Part shown: positions 1 through 10,258 of the stretch, in pieces
Layout of the letters: every line of letters begins with the position of its first letter
Position numbering within the stretch: position 1 is the first letter of the stretch
The notes under the pieces: model-generated
The model's input: the letters and a program-made list of their open reading frames with translations, nothing else
What the model was told of the DNA's origin: nothing
The model's database searches: none
Made by a program: the position numbers and the translations under genes
IMG/VR virus record: IMGVR_UViG_3300027128_000001
Span: 18,038 to 82,037 of that record
DNA from: a virus
Length of the DNA: 64,000 nt
Direction: 5' to 3' (one strand)

Positions 1-3000
1 GTGATCTGAAAGTTTCCGGTATTTGATTCTAATGCAAGATTACATTCGCTTCTTTCTCTTCCGGCATTTAAGCAGTTATTTGCAAATACACTGTTGAACC
101 CTGGAGCTGTGATGTCACCTATGGTCAATGGATAATTAAAGTCTTCGACTAAGAATCCCGTCTTAAATCTATCAAGCCCTGTAGCAGCATCAACAACATT
201 ATAGGTTCTTAAATTATTTTCCACCGCAGTTAATGTTGAAAACTGCTCAAGTTTATATACACGATTCTCAAGCCGGCCGATATCCGACATTGTATATCTT
301 GTAGTGGCTCTCCGTCTTAGTGTTATCTTTTTAACATCCCAAGTGTAAGCAGGTACAAAAATTGATGCTAGAACATACAATCCTTGTTTAACAGGAGGAT
401 CAGAGGGTACATCAGACGGTGTTCCTTGAATTACACTTATCTCTCCCATCTTATCCACAACCACATGATCTCTTCTTGGCACGTAGTAATTGATGCCTGA
501 AGACTGAATAAAGTAGTCGTTAGCTAAGGTGCTAGCAATATGAGCTCCTGTCCCTGTGAAGGTGCCGTTTGTTCCTACTGATGGTCTAAAGTCCAGACAC
601 TTGAGTAAGTTGAAGGTTCGACCTGAAGCCGACGCCTTATAAGTGGTACCATACTTCTCCCCACTGACCCCGGCATAACTATTGATAGAGAAATAATCAC
701 CGGCACCGTGGGAATAATAATCATAAGTGATTGACAACGTGCCTTGAGGGGCTGGTTTACCTGGTTTGAGGTTTAGAATACCTCTCAAGTATGCGTAATC
801 TCGCTGCCCATTATCAAGTGTAAAATTATCTGTGATGTTAGTTGTTACACTGAGGTATGTTTGTGTGATGGATACAATTTTGATCACATCATTGTGGAGC
901 AATGTAATCCTAGATCCAATTACACCAGTGCCATTGTTAACTAGATTAATTGCATCACCGCCAGCAGTAGTTGCTAGTTGGAAGGTATCAAGTGTTGCAT
1001 TTTTTACGTAGTATACAGTACCGGCAGTTATCCCCGTAGTAGTCGTTATGCTACTGAACGTAATCGGAGATCCATTAACAAACTCATGCGACGCAAGAGT
1101 CACAAGATTAGTAGAATCTGTAAATGTAACGTTGCTTAACGTAGCAGATTCTGTAAAGTTAGCAACAAGAGTTTTTGTCGCAGGGTTTGCACTTACTTTA
1201 CTAAGTACGTAAATTGTAACTGTTTCACTTCCTGCTGTTGGATTGTACCCATTCATTTGAATCGTTGATGAGTTAACGCCCGAACTATATACCGTAAAGT
1301 ACGTGGTTGGAATGATACCTGTAGTTGCGTTGTTAGGTCCCGTCTTGTTGCTAACAGCGACCAATATACCGGGTTCAATAGCCGGAACTTCTCCATCGAC
1401 TGTAAAGCTACCATTCAGTCCTGTACCATACGTGATTGTAGCAGTAGTATTTTGCCATGCATAATATGTGATACCAGGAGCCGATTGCACTTCTGCTACA
1501 GGTAGAGGAAAAATATAGTTACTTCGACCTACGGATGATAATTGAACAACATCAGTTACTGTGCTTACAACCTTTCCTGCTTCATTAACGCTAGCGCCGT
1601 TTGTTACACTATCGTGTAATTGTAATGGGGCTAAGGATGCAGTAGATTTATGAGCATATACCTCATCCGTAGATATATTGTGGTATCCTACAGTAACTCT
1701 TCGAAGTGGAGTTGTTCCATCAGACCCATAGTGGGTCAAGTTGGTTCCATATGCAAACTGAAATCCATTAGATGCTATAGTATATTTGTATAACACCTTA
1801 GCTGCAAAGTTAGCTAACCCTGTTGTTGCTCTAATACCTCCAACATCATCAAATCCCTTACCAGCCTCAAACGTAACATCATACACCCAAAGTTTATAAA
1901 CAGCATGGGTTGTTTGATCGCCATCATGATAATCAAACGCCATCACTTTAGCTGAACCTACAAGAGTAGGTGATCCTACTGTGACATCACTTGTATTATA
2001 GAGATTAACTGTTGTTCTTTGTTTTGGATTGATGGTAGACCCAAACATATCGGTAACAAAGAAGTACTGACCATACTCTGGCTTGAATGATATCGCTTTA
2101 GTCTTTATGTGTGCTGCGGTTCTACCTTTAGGTACTTGTATCAATCTTTGGTATAAGTTATCAACTTCAAAGCCTTCAATATATGCTTTTCCAGGAGAGA
2201 CTTTAACCACAAAGTTATCTGCATTGCCAGTTGGCGCATCGTATACTCCGCCATTTTTACCAACACGTAGACTTTCTGTTACAGAGCATCGTAATCCATT
2301 AACCACGTAGTTACCAGACTCATCGTATGTTCTACGAGCAAGAGATTTTTCAAGTTCATTGTATTTTGCGTACCGAAGATGTTCTTCAAGGACACCTTCT
2401 CTATATCTCATCAGTTCAATATAGTCGTTGCTAATTGTACTTTCATATGGGAGTGTGGTAAGAGTCAGTTTAATTTTATATCGATCTGCACCTGGAGCAG
2501 CGTAGTTGAAGCTACCTTGGGCAGGATCCAGGAGAGTACCATCATCATCAACAGTAACAACACTCTCGGTGATTTGGAGTAAGACGTGACAATCTGGTGT
2601 TTGAGTATACTTTGATATTACAACCGATTGTTTATCGACCGTTACAAATGTTCCTCTTGTGTAAAATACACCTTCATTCACAAATGCTAGCGATCCTATT
2701 CCAGTTGCTGCGGTGGCAGCAACGGTGGCTGTGATAGAAGGAGAGTCTTCAATCTCAATTCCTTCTCCAGCTGTAAAACTCAGTGCACCTGAACTACTAC
2801 CACTAACGTAACTAACATAAAAAGTAATTGGATCGGCACCGCTTAAGTCTACAGTCTTCCTCACATAAGCTCTTACGCCTGATGTCACACCTTCGATAAT
2901 TTTACCTTCAAATGAACTAAGCGATACGCCTGATCCTAACGAAGCTATTTTTACATAAGGTGCATTTGTATCCCCGTAACAATTCCCCGGTATGACAACA

Positions 3001-3173
3001 GATCCCTCTTGAAATACGTGGTTGCCAAACTTTTCTATCTGGCCCCGTAGTATAGTTTGCATCTGAGTAAGTTCGCGTGCTTGAACAGCGTACCCAGGCT
3101 TAAACAATACCTGATGGAAATTCTTTTGTTCATCAAAGTCATCATAGTAAGGGGCAGTATTGAATGTTTTCAT
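1..3173 (-). CDS. DUF4815-type virion structural protein (C-terminus outside window)
   Basis: Open reading frame running off the left edge; about 1057 residues are visible. The N-terminus reads MKTFNTAPYYDDFDEQKNFH, followed by a stretch with FKPGYAVQARELTQMQTIL and a nearby GNHVFQEGSVV. This is the hallmark start of the DUF4815 proteins found in the baseplate and tail-fibre region of marine T4-like phages. The start ATG lies one base after the TAA of the upstream gene. Around residues 680-750 it has a roughly 70-residue unit (TNLVTLASHEFVNG ... GTVYYVKNATLDTFQL ... INLVNNGTG) that recurs in the next two giant genes. It is probably a peripheral baseplate or fibre-attachment protein; that role is inferred from position. 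Confidence 0.75.
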   Translation of the reverse strand, partial: MKTFNTAPYYDDFDEQKNFHQVLFKPGYAVQARELTQMQTILRGQIEKFGNHVFQEGSVVIPGNCYGDTNAPYVKIASLGSGVSLSSFEGKIIEGVTSGVRAYVRKTVDLSGADPITFYVSYVSGSSSGALSFTAGEGIEIEDSPSITATVAATAATGIGSLAFVNEGVFYTRGTFVTVDKQSVVISKYTQTPDCHVLLQITESVVTVDDDGTLLDPAQGSFNYAAPGADRYKIKLTLTTLPYESTISNDYIELMRYREGVLEEHLRYAKYNELEKSLARRTYDESGNYVVNGLRCSVTESLRVGKNGGVYDAPTGNADNFVVKVSPGKAYIEGFEVDNLYQRLIQVPKGRTAAHIKTKAISFKPEYGQYFFVTDMFGSTINPKQRTTVNLYNTSDVTVGSPTLVGSAKVMAFDYHDGDQTTHAVYKLWVYDVTFEAGKGFDDVGGIRATTGLANFAAKVLYKYTIASNGFQFAYGTNLTHYGSDGTTPLRRVTVGYHNISTDEVYAHKSTASLAPLQLHDSVTNGASVNEAGKVVSTVTDVVQLSSVGRSNYIFPLPVAEVQSAPGITYYAWQNTTATITYGTGLNGSFTVDGEVPAIEPGILVAVSNKTGPNNATTGIIPTTYFTVYSSGVNSSTIQMNGYNPTAGSETVTIYVLSKVSANPATKTLVANFTESATLSNVTFTDSTNLVTLASHEFVNGSPITFSSITTTTGITAGTVYYVKNATLDTFQLATTAGGDAINLVNNGTGVIGSRITLLHNDVIKIVSITQTYLSVTTNITDNFTLDNGQRDYAYLRGILNLKPGKPAPQGTLSITYDYYSHGAGDYFSINSYAGVSGEKYGTTYKASASGRTFNLLKCLDFRPSVGTNGTFTGTGAHIASTLANDYFIQSSGINYYVPRRDHVVVDKMGEISVIQGTPSDVPSDPPVKQGLYVLASIFVPAYTWDVKKITLRRRATTRYTMSDIGRLENRVYKLEQFSTLTAVENNLRTYNVVDAATGLDRFKTGFLVEDFNYPLTIGDITAPGFNSVFANNCLNAGRERSECNLALESNTGNFQI

Positions 3174-3174
3174 A

Positions 3175-5727
3175 TTAGAATGTTAAGTAGGTTCTAACAG
3201 CCAAAGCTGATGTTGATGAAGGAGTGAATGTAGTTCTGTTTGTGACATATAGTAGATTACCGGAATATTTATCCAGAGTCGGAACGAAAGTTACAGCAGA
3301 TACTGTGTATGTCTGAGACGGATTAGATTCACGAGATATCACGCTACCAGGAGGTGGCGTATATTCAATATTACCAAGCAATTGTAACTTTATTGTAGTT
3401 CCTGATTTAGATATTACTCTAAACCGATGGGTATTGCACACGACAATTTCATCAACCAGAAAGTTATTTGGTGCACTTGTCATCACAACATCATACGCCG
3501 CAATGATAGATTGAAAGGCAATCTTTTGAAATGTGTTGATGTCAGTTGGGTTTTCAATTAATCCAAATTGCCTATAATCTTGTGTGAGTGCATTAAGAGC
3601 AATATCATCATCTCTAATTAAGCTATATACTGCAACGGTATCAGCATATAGTTCCTTCATAGCATCAGCGCCATGTCCTCCAGGTGGCGGGAGTACGGCA
3701 TAAGCTTTGACATTTATATTAGGCACCCCAAGTCTTAGAGAGTCAGTAAAAGTCAAATTTGCGTATGTATATCCACTTCCTTTGTTTGTTACATCAATCC
3801 TTGTAATCTTACCATCAACGACTGTACATGTAGCGGTGGCCCCTACACCATCTCCAGTAATTGCTACTGTTGTACCATTACCAGTACTGTAGCCTGTACC
3901 ACCATTGACAATATTAAACCCGGTAACTAAACCACTAATATTAACGATTGGAGTAATGTCTGCGTTAAATCCATCACCCGTCACAGTTACCGTAGTTCCG
4001 GATGTTCCGTATCCCGATCCACTATTCACTAAAGTAACACCTGTGATAACTCCGCCTGTAATGATTGGCGTTGCCAATGCACCTGTTCCTGTTCCATTGA
4101 TGGTGAGAACAGTTTTAGCGTGATATCCCGTGCCACCTGCTGCAATTATTCCCGTTCCATTGTTAACTAGGTCAATTGTAGCTCCGCCGGCAGTTAGTGA
4201 CAATTCGAATGTATTTGCAGTAGCAGATTTGATGTAATATACTGTATTTGCAGTAATCCCAGTGGTAGTTGTTATTGAGCTAAACCTGATTGGGGAATCG
4301 TTAACAAATCCATGCGATTCGAGTGTCACTAGGTTTGTTGTTCCGTTAAAAGTAACATTTCCGCCTGGAGCAACTTTGATTGTGTATATCTCCCCTGGAA
4401 TGGCCGTTTGTTCTACATCAGATTGATTAGATGCATAGTCCGCTCCACTAATCACAGCTGAACAGAATGCAGGAGTAGTACTTACTCCAGTAACCACTAA
4501 ATTAATATATGAGTAGTCTTGACCGGTAGTACTAACAACAACGTCCACCAACTGGCCGTTATAGATTACAGGAGTGAAGGCAGCACCTTGACCATCACCA
4601 GTTGAGACTATAGCAGCTCCTGATGAATTTGTTGGATATCCAATACCTGGATCTTCAATATAGATATAGTCGATACGACCATCCTTTATCTTAGCCCACA
4701 CTTTTGCTGAGATATTACCTGGGTATTTGGCAGTTCCACCAGCAAGAGATGTTACAGATAGTGTCGGTGCTACGGTCCACCCTGTTCCTGCATCAATTAC
4801 CTTAATTTGTTGTATAGTGCCTGCGCTATCAACCCCAGGGATTAGTATTGGGTTAGCCCCAGCTTTAGCAGTACCTGTACCATCAGTGATTAAGTTTATA
4901 GCAGACCCAGTTGGTGTAGCAGCTAATTGAAAGTAATTGGGAGTTGAGTTGATGACGTAGTACCGCGTGTTGATCGATATACCAGTAGTTGACGTGATTG
5001 CGGAAAATTCTACTTGCATCCCATTAGAGTATCCATGGGATGTCCAATTCACTCTATTAGTCGAGTCTGTGAATGTGACAGAACCTCCAGGTAGTTTAGT
5101 ACCGCCTGAAATATCTATTGATGTCTGTATAGTTCCAGAATATCCTGAACCACTATCTGTAACGATAACTTCTTCAATTGCTCCCCTAGTATAGAAGGAG
5201 TCAGAAAGAGACTTTTGAACTGGCATCTTACCGCGCGACAAGAACTTCTGCCGCTTAAATGATGGTATGTTATACATATACTTCCACACATACCCATCAG
5301 TCAAGTATAGTAAAAAGTTAGTATTTCCTACACCAGTTGGCTTGATGGTGGAAGGAGCTCCATTATTGTTATACAGGCATTTGTATACGTTATACTCATC
5401 TTCTTCACCATCTGTCACACAATAGAAATTTACACCTTTCATTACCGCTGTGTGATCCCACTCCGCAAACACCGTACCAGATCCCCACGAATGGCTTTGC
5501 GTCACTGCTGAAATTTCTGATGGTATTACTTTTCTGAGGAATAACATACCATCACGCACATCATTATCATTAATCAAAGCATCATTAGCTTCCTCTGGAA
5601 TAGTGTCTGATACACTCCAGGGTTGTGTTCTACCGAGAAAGTAGTAGTAATTTGATCGCTGACGATAGATGTCATTCAACAGTCTAGTGCATAGACTCGT
5701 TTTAAATTCCGGACGAATGTTTGCCAT
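3175..5727 (-). CDS. 8: Baseplate wedge protein, gp8-like, with repeat insertions
   Basis: 850 residues, much longer than T4 gp8 (about 330). The N-terminal 180 residues (MANIRPEFKTSLCTRLLNDI, RSNYYYFLGRTQPW, YNVYKCLYNNNGAPS, DGYVWKYMY) match the gp8-like wedge protein of marine T4-like phages. The rest is built of glycine-rich units of the type GSGYSGT/GTGYHAKT and two copies of the roughly 70-residue TNLVTL...VYYIKSATANTF unit (around residues 220-290 and 455-525). The C-terminal region (YADTVAVYSLIRDDDIALNALTQDYRQFGLI) is gp8-like again, so the repeats look inserted into a wedge core. Assignment to gp8 is from motifs and location, not from a search. Confidence 0.65.
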   Translation of the reverse strand: MANIRPEFKTSLCTRLLNDIYRQRSNYYYFLGRTQPWSVSDTIPEEANDALINDNDVRDGMLFLRKVIPSEISAVTQSHSWGSGTVFAEWDHTAVMKGVNFYCVTDGEEDEYNVYKCLYNNNGAPSTIKPTGVGNTNFLLYLTDGYVWKYMYNIPSFKRQKFLSRGKMPVQKSLSDSFYTRGAIEEVIVTDSGSGYSGTIQTSIDISGGTKLPGGSVTFTDSTNRVNWTSHGYSNGMQVEFSAITSTTGISINTRYYVINSTPNYFQLAATPTGSAINLITDGTGTAKAGANPILIPGVDSAGTIQQIKVIDAGTGWTVAPTLSVTSLAGGTAKYPGNISAKVWAKIKDGRIDYIYIEDPGIGYPTNSSGAAIVSTGDGQGAAFTPVIYNGQLVDVVVSTTGQDYSYINLVVTGVSTTPAFCSAVISGADYASNQSDVEQTAIPGEIYTIKVAPGGNVTFNGTTNLVTLESHGFVNDSPIRFSSITTTTGITANTVYYIKSATANTFELSLTAGGATIDLVNNGTGIIAAGGTGYHAKTVLTINGTGTGALATPIITGGVITGVTLVNSGSGYGTSGTTVTVTGDGFNADITPIVNISGLVTGFNIVNGGTGYSTGNGTTVAITGDGVGATATCTVVDGKITRIDVTNKGSGYTYANLTFTDSLRLGVPNINVKAYAVLPPPGGHGADAMKELYADTVAVYSLIRDDDIALNALTQDYRQFGLIENPTDINTFQKIAFQSIIAAYDVVMTSAPNNFLVDEIVVCNTHRFRVISKSGTTIKLQLLGNIEYTPPPGSVISRESNPSQTYTVSAVTFVPTLDKYSGNLLYVTNRTTFTPSSTSALAVRTYLTF

Positions 5728-5736
5728 ATTCTGCTA

Positions 5737-6219
5737 TCAGTTGATTGTCACGTTCCAGTTAATCGTAAGAGTGTCGGCAGCTTCCTTGGCCACTGCACCA
5801 AATACTGTTCTACATAACATCGTACCACTGTTGATAGCACTGCTATTGAAGAGGCCGGCCTCTCTAAGAGCAGCATTGGTACCCTCACCAGGAGCAAAGA
5901 TTGCTTGGAATGAAGCTACGTTATTTGAACTTGATGTAGTGCTGAAAGCTTTACGTGTGCTGGCCACTGAACCGGAGGTAATTTCTGCTTCAAGTCCAGT
6001 ATTAGCGGCTGCCGGTGCTGTGCTACCAGTGCCTAGACCCATATGAGACATCGCATTATTAATAGTTGTTCCTTTAGCCAAATAGTTGGCCATCACATTT
6101 TTACCTGCTGTTACAATCAGGTTTGGAATATAGATATGTTGTTTAACATTCTGAGAAGGCCCTAGAAGGATGATTTCTAGCTCACCCTTCATTGTGAATA
6201 GTTCGTTAATGTTGGACAT
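5737..6219 (-). CDS. Virion structural protein of unknown function
   Basis: 160 residues with no Cys-rich or catalytic motif. Its features are a ThrSerAla-rich middle and an ending (TLTINWNVTIN) typical of beta-structured tail or fibre components. The segment GKNVMANYLAKG followed by MSHMGLGTGSTAPAA resembles a conserved family encoded between wedge and fibre genes in large myoviruses. It sits between the gp8-like gene (10 bases downstream) and the 737-residue wedge-region gene (12 bases upstream), which supports a virion role. I do not know its exact function. Confidence 0.6.
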   Translation of the reverse strand: MSNINELFTMKGELEIILLGPSQNVKQHIYIPNLIVTAGKNVMANYLAKGTTINNAMSHMGLGTGSTAPAAANTGLEAEITSGSVASTRKAFSTTSSSNNVASFQAIFAPGEGTNAALREAGLFNSSAINSGTMLCRTVFGAVAKEAADTLTINWNVTIN

Positions 6220-6230
6220 TGGTATGCTCC

Positions 6231-8444
6231 TTATCCGAGGGTTAGAGTCTTAACTGCTACGTTATAGTACTCCGAGAAGTATGCTTCTGAGTCGTATATA
6301 TCAACTGTTAGTGAGGATGTATCTGCAGAAACCATTGTTGCTGTTTCAAGTAACCCAGTAGGTTCTACTTGCTTAGTTAGGTCTTCGGTTGCTACTGCAC
6401 TATCAGATATTGGTTTAACTACTGATATACTATTTATCGCGTCTGTTGGTGCTGATAATGTATCACTTGCAGGTTTATCTAATAATTTAGCTGCACTATC
6501 ATTAGATGTGGCAGTATCAGATGCCGGCTTTGTAATCAATTTAGCTACATTGTTATCATCAGATGTAGCTGTATCATCAACAGGTTTAATTATTAACCTA
6601 CTTATTATTGAATCGGTTGGTTCTGCTAACGTCTCATCTCTAGGTTTATCGATGAGTTTTGCAACACTATCCTCTGGAGTAGAGGAGTCTGTTAACGGTT
6701 TTACTAACAGCTTACTAGTAATTTGTTCTGTTAGTGCAATAATTTCAGGAAGTGGTTTCTCAAGTATTTTGTTTGTTAACAAGTCTACTGGAACACTAAA
6801 TTGATCAAAGAAGTTCAGTACTGTGTCTTTTGATACAGTACTTGCTGTTATATTAAACGCAAGACTATCTCTTATATCAAATGTAGTGTATAATTTGGTA
6901 CCGGCTGGGTGTAGTGATTGTAACACTCGTTTGAAACTCTTAGTGTTAACTTCACTAAACACATCATAGGAAAACTGCTGATAATATAGGTTGTCTTGTG
7001 TGTGAACCGTTTGATCCGATACAATGCTATTATTGGTTAACCAACTTCCAGGAAGATTGACGATTGTGTCGTATCCAATCTTGACGATTGCATGAGCACC
7101 ATAATAATCTTCTTCATTTAGTAAGTTGATTGCTGAGTCGCCTACAATGTCCACAAATGGCCCACTAGGACCTTCCGTCGCTAGGGTAAAGGTATTTGTT
7201 GTAGCGTTTTGAACGTAATAAAAAGACCTTGGCGTAGTGTCGGTAATTAAGTTTGTGTAAATGGTCGACGTTTTCAGTTCAACGATGTCGCCGTTTGCTA
7301 GACCATGGTTGGCTAACGTAATTGCATTTGTTACTGTATCAATAGTACCAGTCCCAACTACAAGTCCTGTACAGACATAAGGTACAGGAACTAGTGCACT
7401 AGTGAAGTCTATTACAACACCACCTACAGTGTTTGTGAGTTTTATCTGTTTAGGAGAAAGTACTTCATGGACATAGTACGTTGTCCCTTCCACTATTTGT
7501 GTAACAGAGTCTTTCGTTATCTTTTGGAATACTATAGGACTATTAACACTAAGCCCATGATTATAAGAAAACTCAATGTAGTTATTTGTTGTGTCAATGA
7601 ACCCGCGATTGAACTCAGTCCCTGCAGCTCCGCCAATAAACAGTCCAGTGCCAGAAGTAATCGAATGATTATACCCATGCTTCGTAATTTCAGCATGTAT
7701 AATCCCGCCTGTTGGTGTCGTCGATATTACTTTGGCCAGAGATGGTAGAACTGTTCCTGGTATTGTAAACACTTGACCCTTTTGCCACTTTTCTCCGGGA
7801 TCAATAACATTGATTGATGCAGGTGATGGTATCAAAGAACCAATGTATATTACTGCGCCGTTACTATTCTTAATATTGACGAGTTGATTTACATAGGTAG
7901 GTATGCCGTACAAAGTATTGAAGAACAGTCTTACTTCATCATTACCTATATCTGTATATCGTATACATCTAACGCGAAGGTCTTCTCCAGTTGATTCGCG
8001 TACATAAAAGTATTCAAACGTTGATGGAAATTCGCCGTATATCTTACTAACAGTGATGAAGCTCTCTCTTTGCCACTTAGAGTTAGATGCTTTAAATACC
8101 TGATCGTAAGGATACTTTACCGAGGCCAAATCATCTTGATATACAATGCGAAGGAGATTTGTTAGAGCAGCTTCGGACCCTTTAGCACTGTAAATCTCTT
8201 TGATATTTTTAATGTACTTGAGATCAGGTGCGTCATTGAACAAACCATATACGTCTAAGCGATTCCTGAAGTACTGAACAAACTGTTCAGGCGTTTTATC
8301 GATGTCGTTAATTGTTTCGAGGTGGTCGCCGTGGTTCTCTGACAACCACTTATAGTATTGCTTTACGAATTCGACGAAAGCAGGATACTGTTCCCTGACA
8401 AATTCAGGGAACTGATTCTTAACGACAAGTGGTAGAATATCCAT
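6231..8444 (-). CDS. Large baseplate-region structural protein (gp7 position)
   Basis: 737 residues. The N-terminus (FPEFVREQYPAFVEFVKQYYKWL, residues about 13-35) and the following EIYSAKGSEAALTNLLRIVY are conserved in a structural protein of marine T4-like phages, in the place where T4 has gp7. Two units related to the 70-residue repeat of the neighbouring genes lie at about residues 285-350 and 370-440. The last 190 residues are a run of roughly 20-residue units of the form KLI-KP-x-D-x(4)-D (see separate entry). It overlaps gp6 by one base (stop and start share a base at 8444), so translation is likely coupled. A wedge role is inferred from position only. Confidence 0.55.
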   Translation of the reverse strand: MDILPLVVKNQFPEFVREQYPAFVEFVKQYYKWLSENHGDHLETINDIDKTPEQFVQYFRNRLDVYGLFNDAPDLKYIKNIKEIYSAKGSEAALTNLLRIVYQDDLASVKYPYDQVFKASNSKWQRESFITVSKIYGEFPSTFEYFYVRESTGEDLRVRCIRYTDIGNDEVRLFFNTLYGIPTYVNQLVNIKNSNGAVIYIGSLIPSPASINVIDPGEKWQKGQVFTIPGTVLPSLAKVISTTPTGGIIHAEITKHGYNHSITSGTGLFIGGAAGTEFNRGFIDTTNNYIEFSYNHGLSVNSPIVFQKITKDSVTQIVEGTTYYVHEVLSPKQIKLTNTVGGVVIDFTSALVPVPYVCTGLVVGTGTIDTVTNAITLANHGLANGDIVELKTSTIYTNLITDTTPRSFYYVQNATTNTFTLATEGPSGPFVDIVGDSAINLLNEEDYYGAHAIVKIGYDTIVNLPGSWLTNNSIVSDQTVHTQDNLYYQQFSYDVFSEVNTKSFKRVLQSLHPAGTKLYTTFDIRDSLAFNITASTVSKDTVLNFFDQFSVPVDLLTNKILEKPLPEIIALTEQITSKLLVKPLTDSSTPEDSVAKLIDKPRDETLAEPTDSIISRLIIKPVDDTATSDDNNVAKLITKPASDTATSNDSAAKLLDKPASDTLSAPTDAINSISVVKPISDSAVATEDLTKQVEPTGLLETATMVSADTSSLTVDIYDSEAYFSEYYNVAVKTLTLG
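6410..6800 (-). repeat. Degenerate 20-residue coding repeat, C-terminus of 737-residue protein
   Basis: The encoded protein shows successive units: SKLLVKPLTDSSTPEDSVAK, LIDKPRDETLAEPTDSI, RLIIKPVDDTATSDDNNVAK, LITKPASDTATSNDSAAK, LLDKPASDTLSAPTDAI, SVVKPISDSAVATEDL. Each has a (L/I)(L/I/V)xKP core followed by an acidic-ThrSer tail. At the DNA level this appears as repeated ggtttatc / gtatcag elements. Confidence 0.75.
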
Positions 8445-10258
8445 TAGCTTCTACTGGAGGTAAACTTGTATGGGTCTGTTGGTAGATCAACAATAGCCGA
8501 AACTGTTAGTAAGGCCTCATCAATATATGCAAACTGATGCTGGGTTGAAGCCACATCATTCGATTGAGGTTTGATAGTAAATGAGAAATTCTCATCATCA
8601 TGACTAATAATATTTAGTCCAGTTATATACATAGTGCCACTACCATAGTCAACTGTACCAACATTCTTTACAGCTATCTTTTCGCCTGTGTTGTTATAGT
8701 AAAACAATCGAAGGGTTCCTTTGAGAGTGTCGACAGGAACATCTTCAATATAACACGTCTCTGTTGTGTCGGCAGCAGTAAATGCTCCTGACAAGATAGA
8801 TTCTTCTGCTACCCCTGAGGAGTATATTGGATTTCCTAATGGGATTGTATATGATGATTCAATCCCATATATTGGTACAATCTCTTTATGTAGTTTGACG
8901 GTTGTAATGTTACCAGTGATTGATCTATCTGTACCATCTATGATACTGTTTAACTTTGAAAACTTAAGAACTGAATTGAAGTCATTCAGAACAGTATTGT
9001 TGTAGTTGACAATGTTTAGACGAGTGAGAGATTCGATATCCCCTGCCGTCTTTGTTGTATATTGAGGATTATAATATACGGAGGTGTGGAGTTCAATTTT
9101 TAGATACTCCGGGTCAACAATTTCTGCTGATATAGAGAGAACTTTCCTTGGTCCAACTATACTTTCAATTATGTATTTTTTCTCATCTACTGTCAACTGA
9201 TCATTTGTCTCCGGAACAACGGAAATGAACACCTTACCGTACTGAGGTGGACTCATAGTCTCCCCACCCCATACATTGACAGACTTAGAGTTAGAGAAGT
9301 TGTTCTTAATTATTGTCTTATAGTCATCAATAGTAACGCATCTATTCTGAGACGCAAACGCTCTTGGTGCTGCCCATCTAATTGATTCTATATCTTCTGC
9401 GAAACTACCATTAGAAGCAGATGTTATGGTACTCACTACAGCAGATCCGCTGTTTGGCACTTCTCCGGCAAACGTAAACGCATTAGCTCCATTCAATAAC
9501 GACCCATTACAAGTCATGTACGTTATTGTAATGTAGTTACCATTATCAAGAGATCGACCAACAACACCATTGCCAAACTGTATCTCATACAAGCCTTCAT
9601 CCGTTTCCTTGATAAAGTATGCATATGACGCAGAGTTGATGTTCATCACAGTCTCTGCCCGCGTGTAAGTGTCATACACATTGGATCCAGAGTTCTCTTG
9701 AACTCGTACTGTTAGTGTATTAAGATCGACGTTGGTGTTGGGGATGATGTATGTCTCACCTTCTGCTACCGTATAGGCATATGTCAGTTCATTGCCTTCT
9801 TTGATTACCACATTATTGAATATAAACTGCGACCCTGTACGGATCGATGTATATGCTTGTGTGGTATTGAATACGTATGGTACACCATCCACTTGTGTAG
9901 TGAACTTAGTTCCTTTACCAATCGTATATGTGTGGTCTGTATTTGTACCTGCATTAATTGTTAAGTTTACAACTGCAAGTGCCCCAGTAGCAGACCTCGG
10001 AATGTAACCAAGCTCCTTTGCTTTTGATACCACGCTTGCTCGTTTTGAAGCAGAATCAATGAACATCTCATTGATTGCAAGGTTTGTGTAGAGGGCGTTG
10101 TAGTGAGTGTTGTATGCTAACACATCAAGAAGCAAGGACAATCCAGATCCATCAAAGTTATAATCTGTATACTGAGCTTGACCGGATAGGTATTCTTTGA
10201 GAGAAGCCTTGATCTCATCAAACTCTAATGCGGTTGTTGTAATCTTTTGGTTAGCCAT
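8444..10258 (-). CDS. 6: Baseplate wedge protein gp6
   Basis: 604 residues, near the 660 of T4 gp6. The N-terminus (LKEYLSGQAQYTDYNFDGSG, LLDVLAYNTHYNALYTNLAINEMFIDSA, KRASVVSKAKELGYIPRSA) is the diagnostic start of the gp6/J-like wedge family. Later (RFASQNRCVTIDDYKTIIKNNF; SVVPETNDQLTVDEKKYI) it carries the baseplate J core. Gp6 forms the inner iris of the baseplate and contacts gp25 and gp53, which are encoded in this same module. Its ATG overlaps the stop of gp25 at 10258. Confidence 0.9.
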   Translation of the reverse strand: MANQKITTTALEFDEIKASLKEYLSGQAQYTDYNFDGSGLSLLLDVLAYNTHYNALYTNLAINEMFIDSASKRASVVSKAKELGYIPRSATGALAVVNLTINAGTNTDHTYTIGKGTKFTTQVDGVPYVFNTTQAYTSIRTGSQFIFNNVVIKEGNELTYAYTVAEGETYIIPNTNVDLNTLTVRVQENSGSNVYDTYTRAETVMNINSASYAYFIKETDEGLYEIQFGNGVVGRSLDNGNYITITYMTCNGSLLNGANAFTFAGEVPNSGSAVVSTITSASNGSFAEDIESIRWAAPRAFASQNRCVTIDDYKTIIKNNFSNSKSVNVWGGETMSPPQYGKVFISVVPETNDQLTVDEKKYIIESIVGPRKVLSISAEIVDPEYLKIELHTSVYYNPQYTTKTAGDIESLTRLNIVNYNNTVLNDFNSVLKFSKLNSIIDGTDRSITGNITTVKLHKEIVPIYGIESSYTIPLGNPIYSSGVAEESILSGAFTAADTTETCYIEDVPVDTLKGTLRLFYYNNTGEKIAVKNVGTVDYGSGTMYITGLNIISHDDENFSFTIKPQSNDVASTQHQFAYIDEALLTVSAIVDLPTDPYKFTSSRS

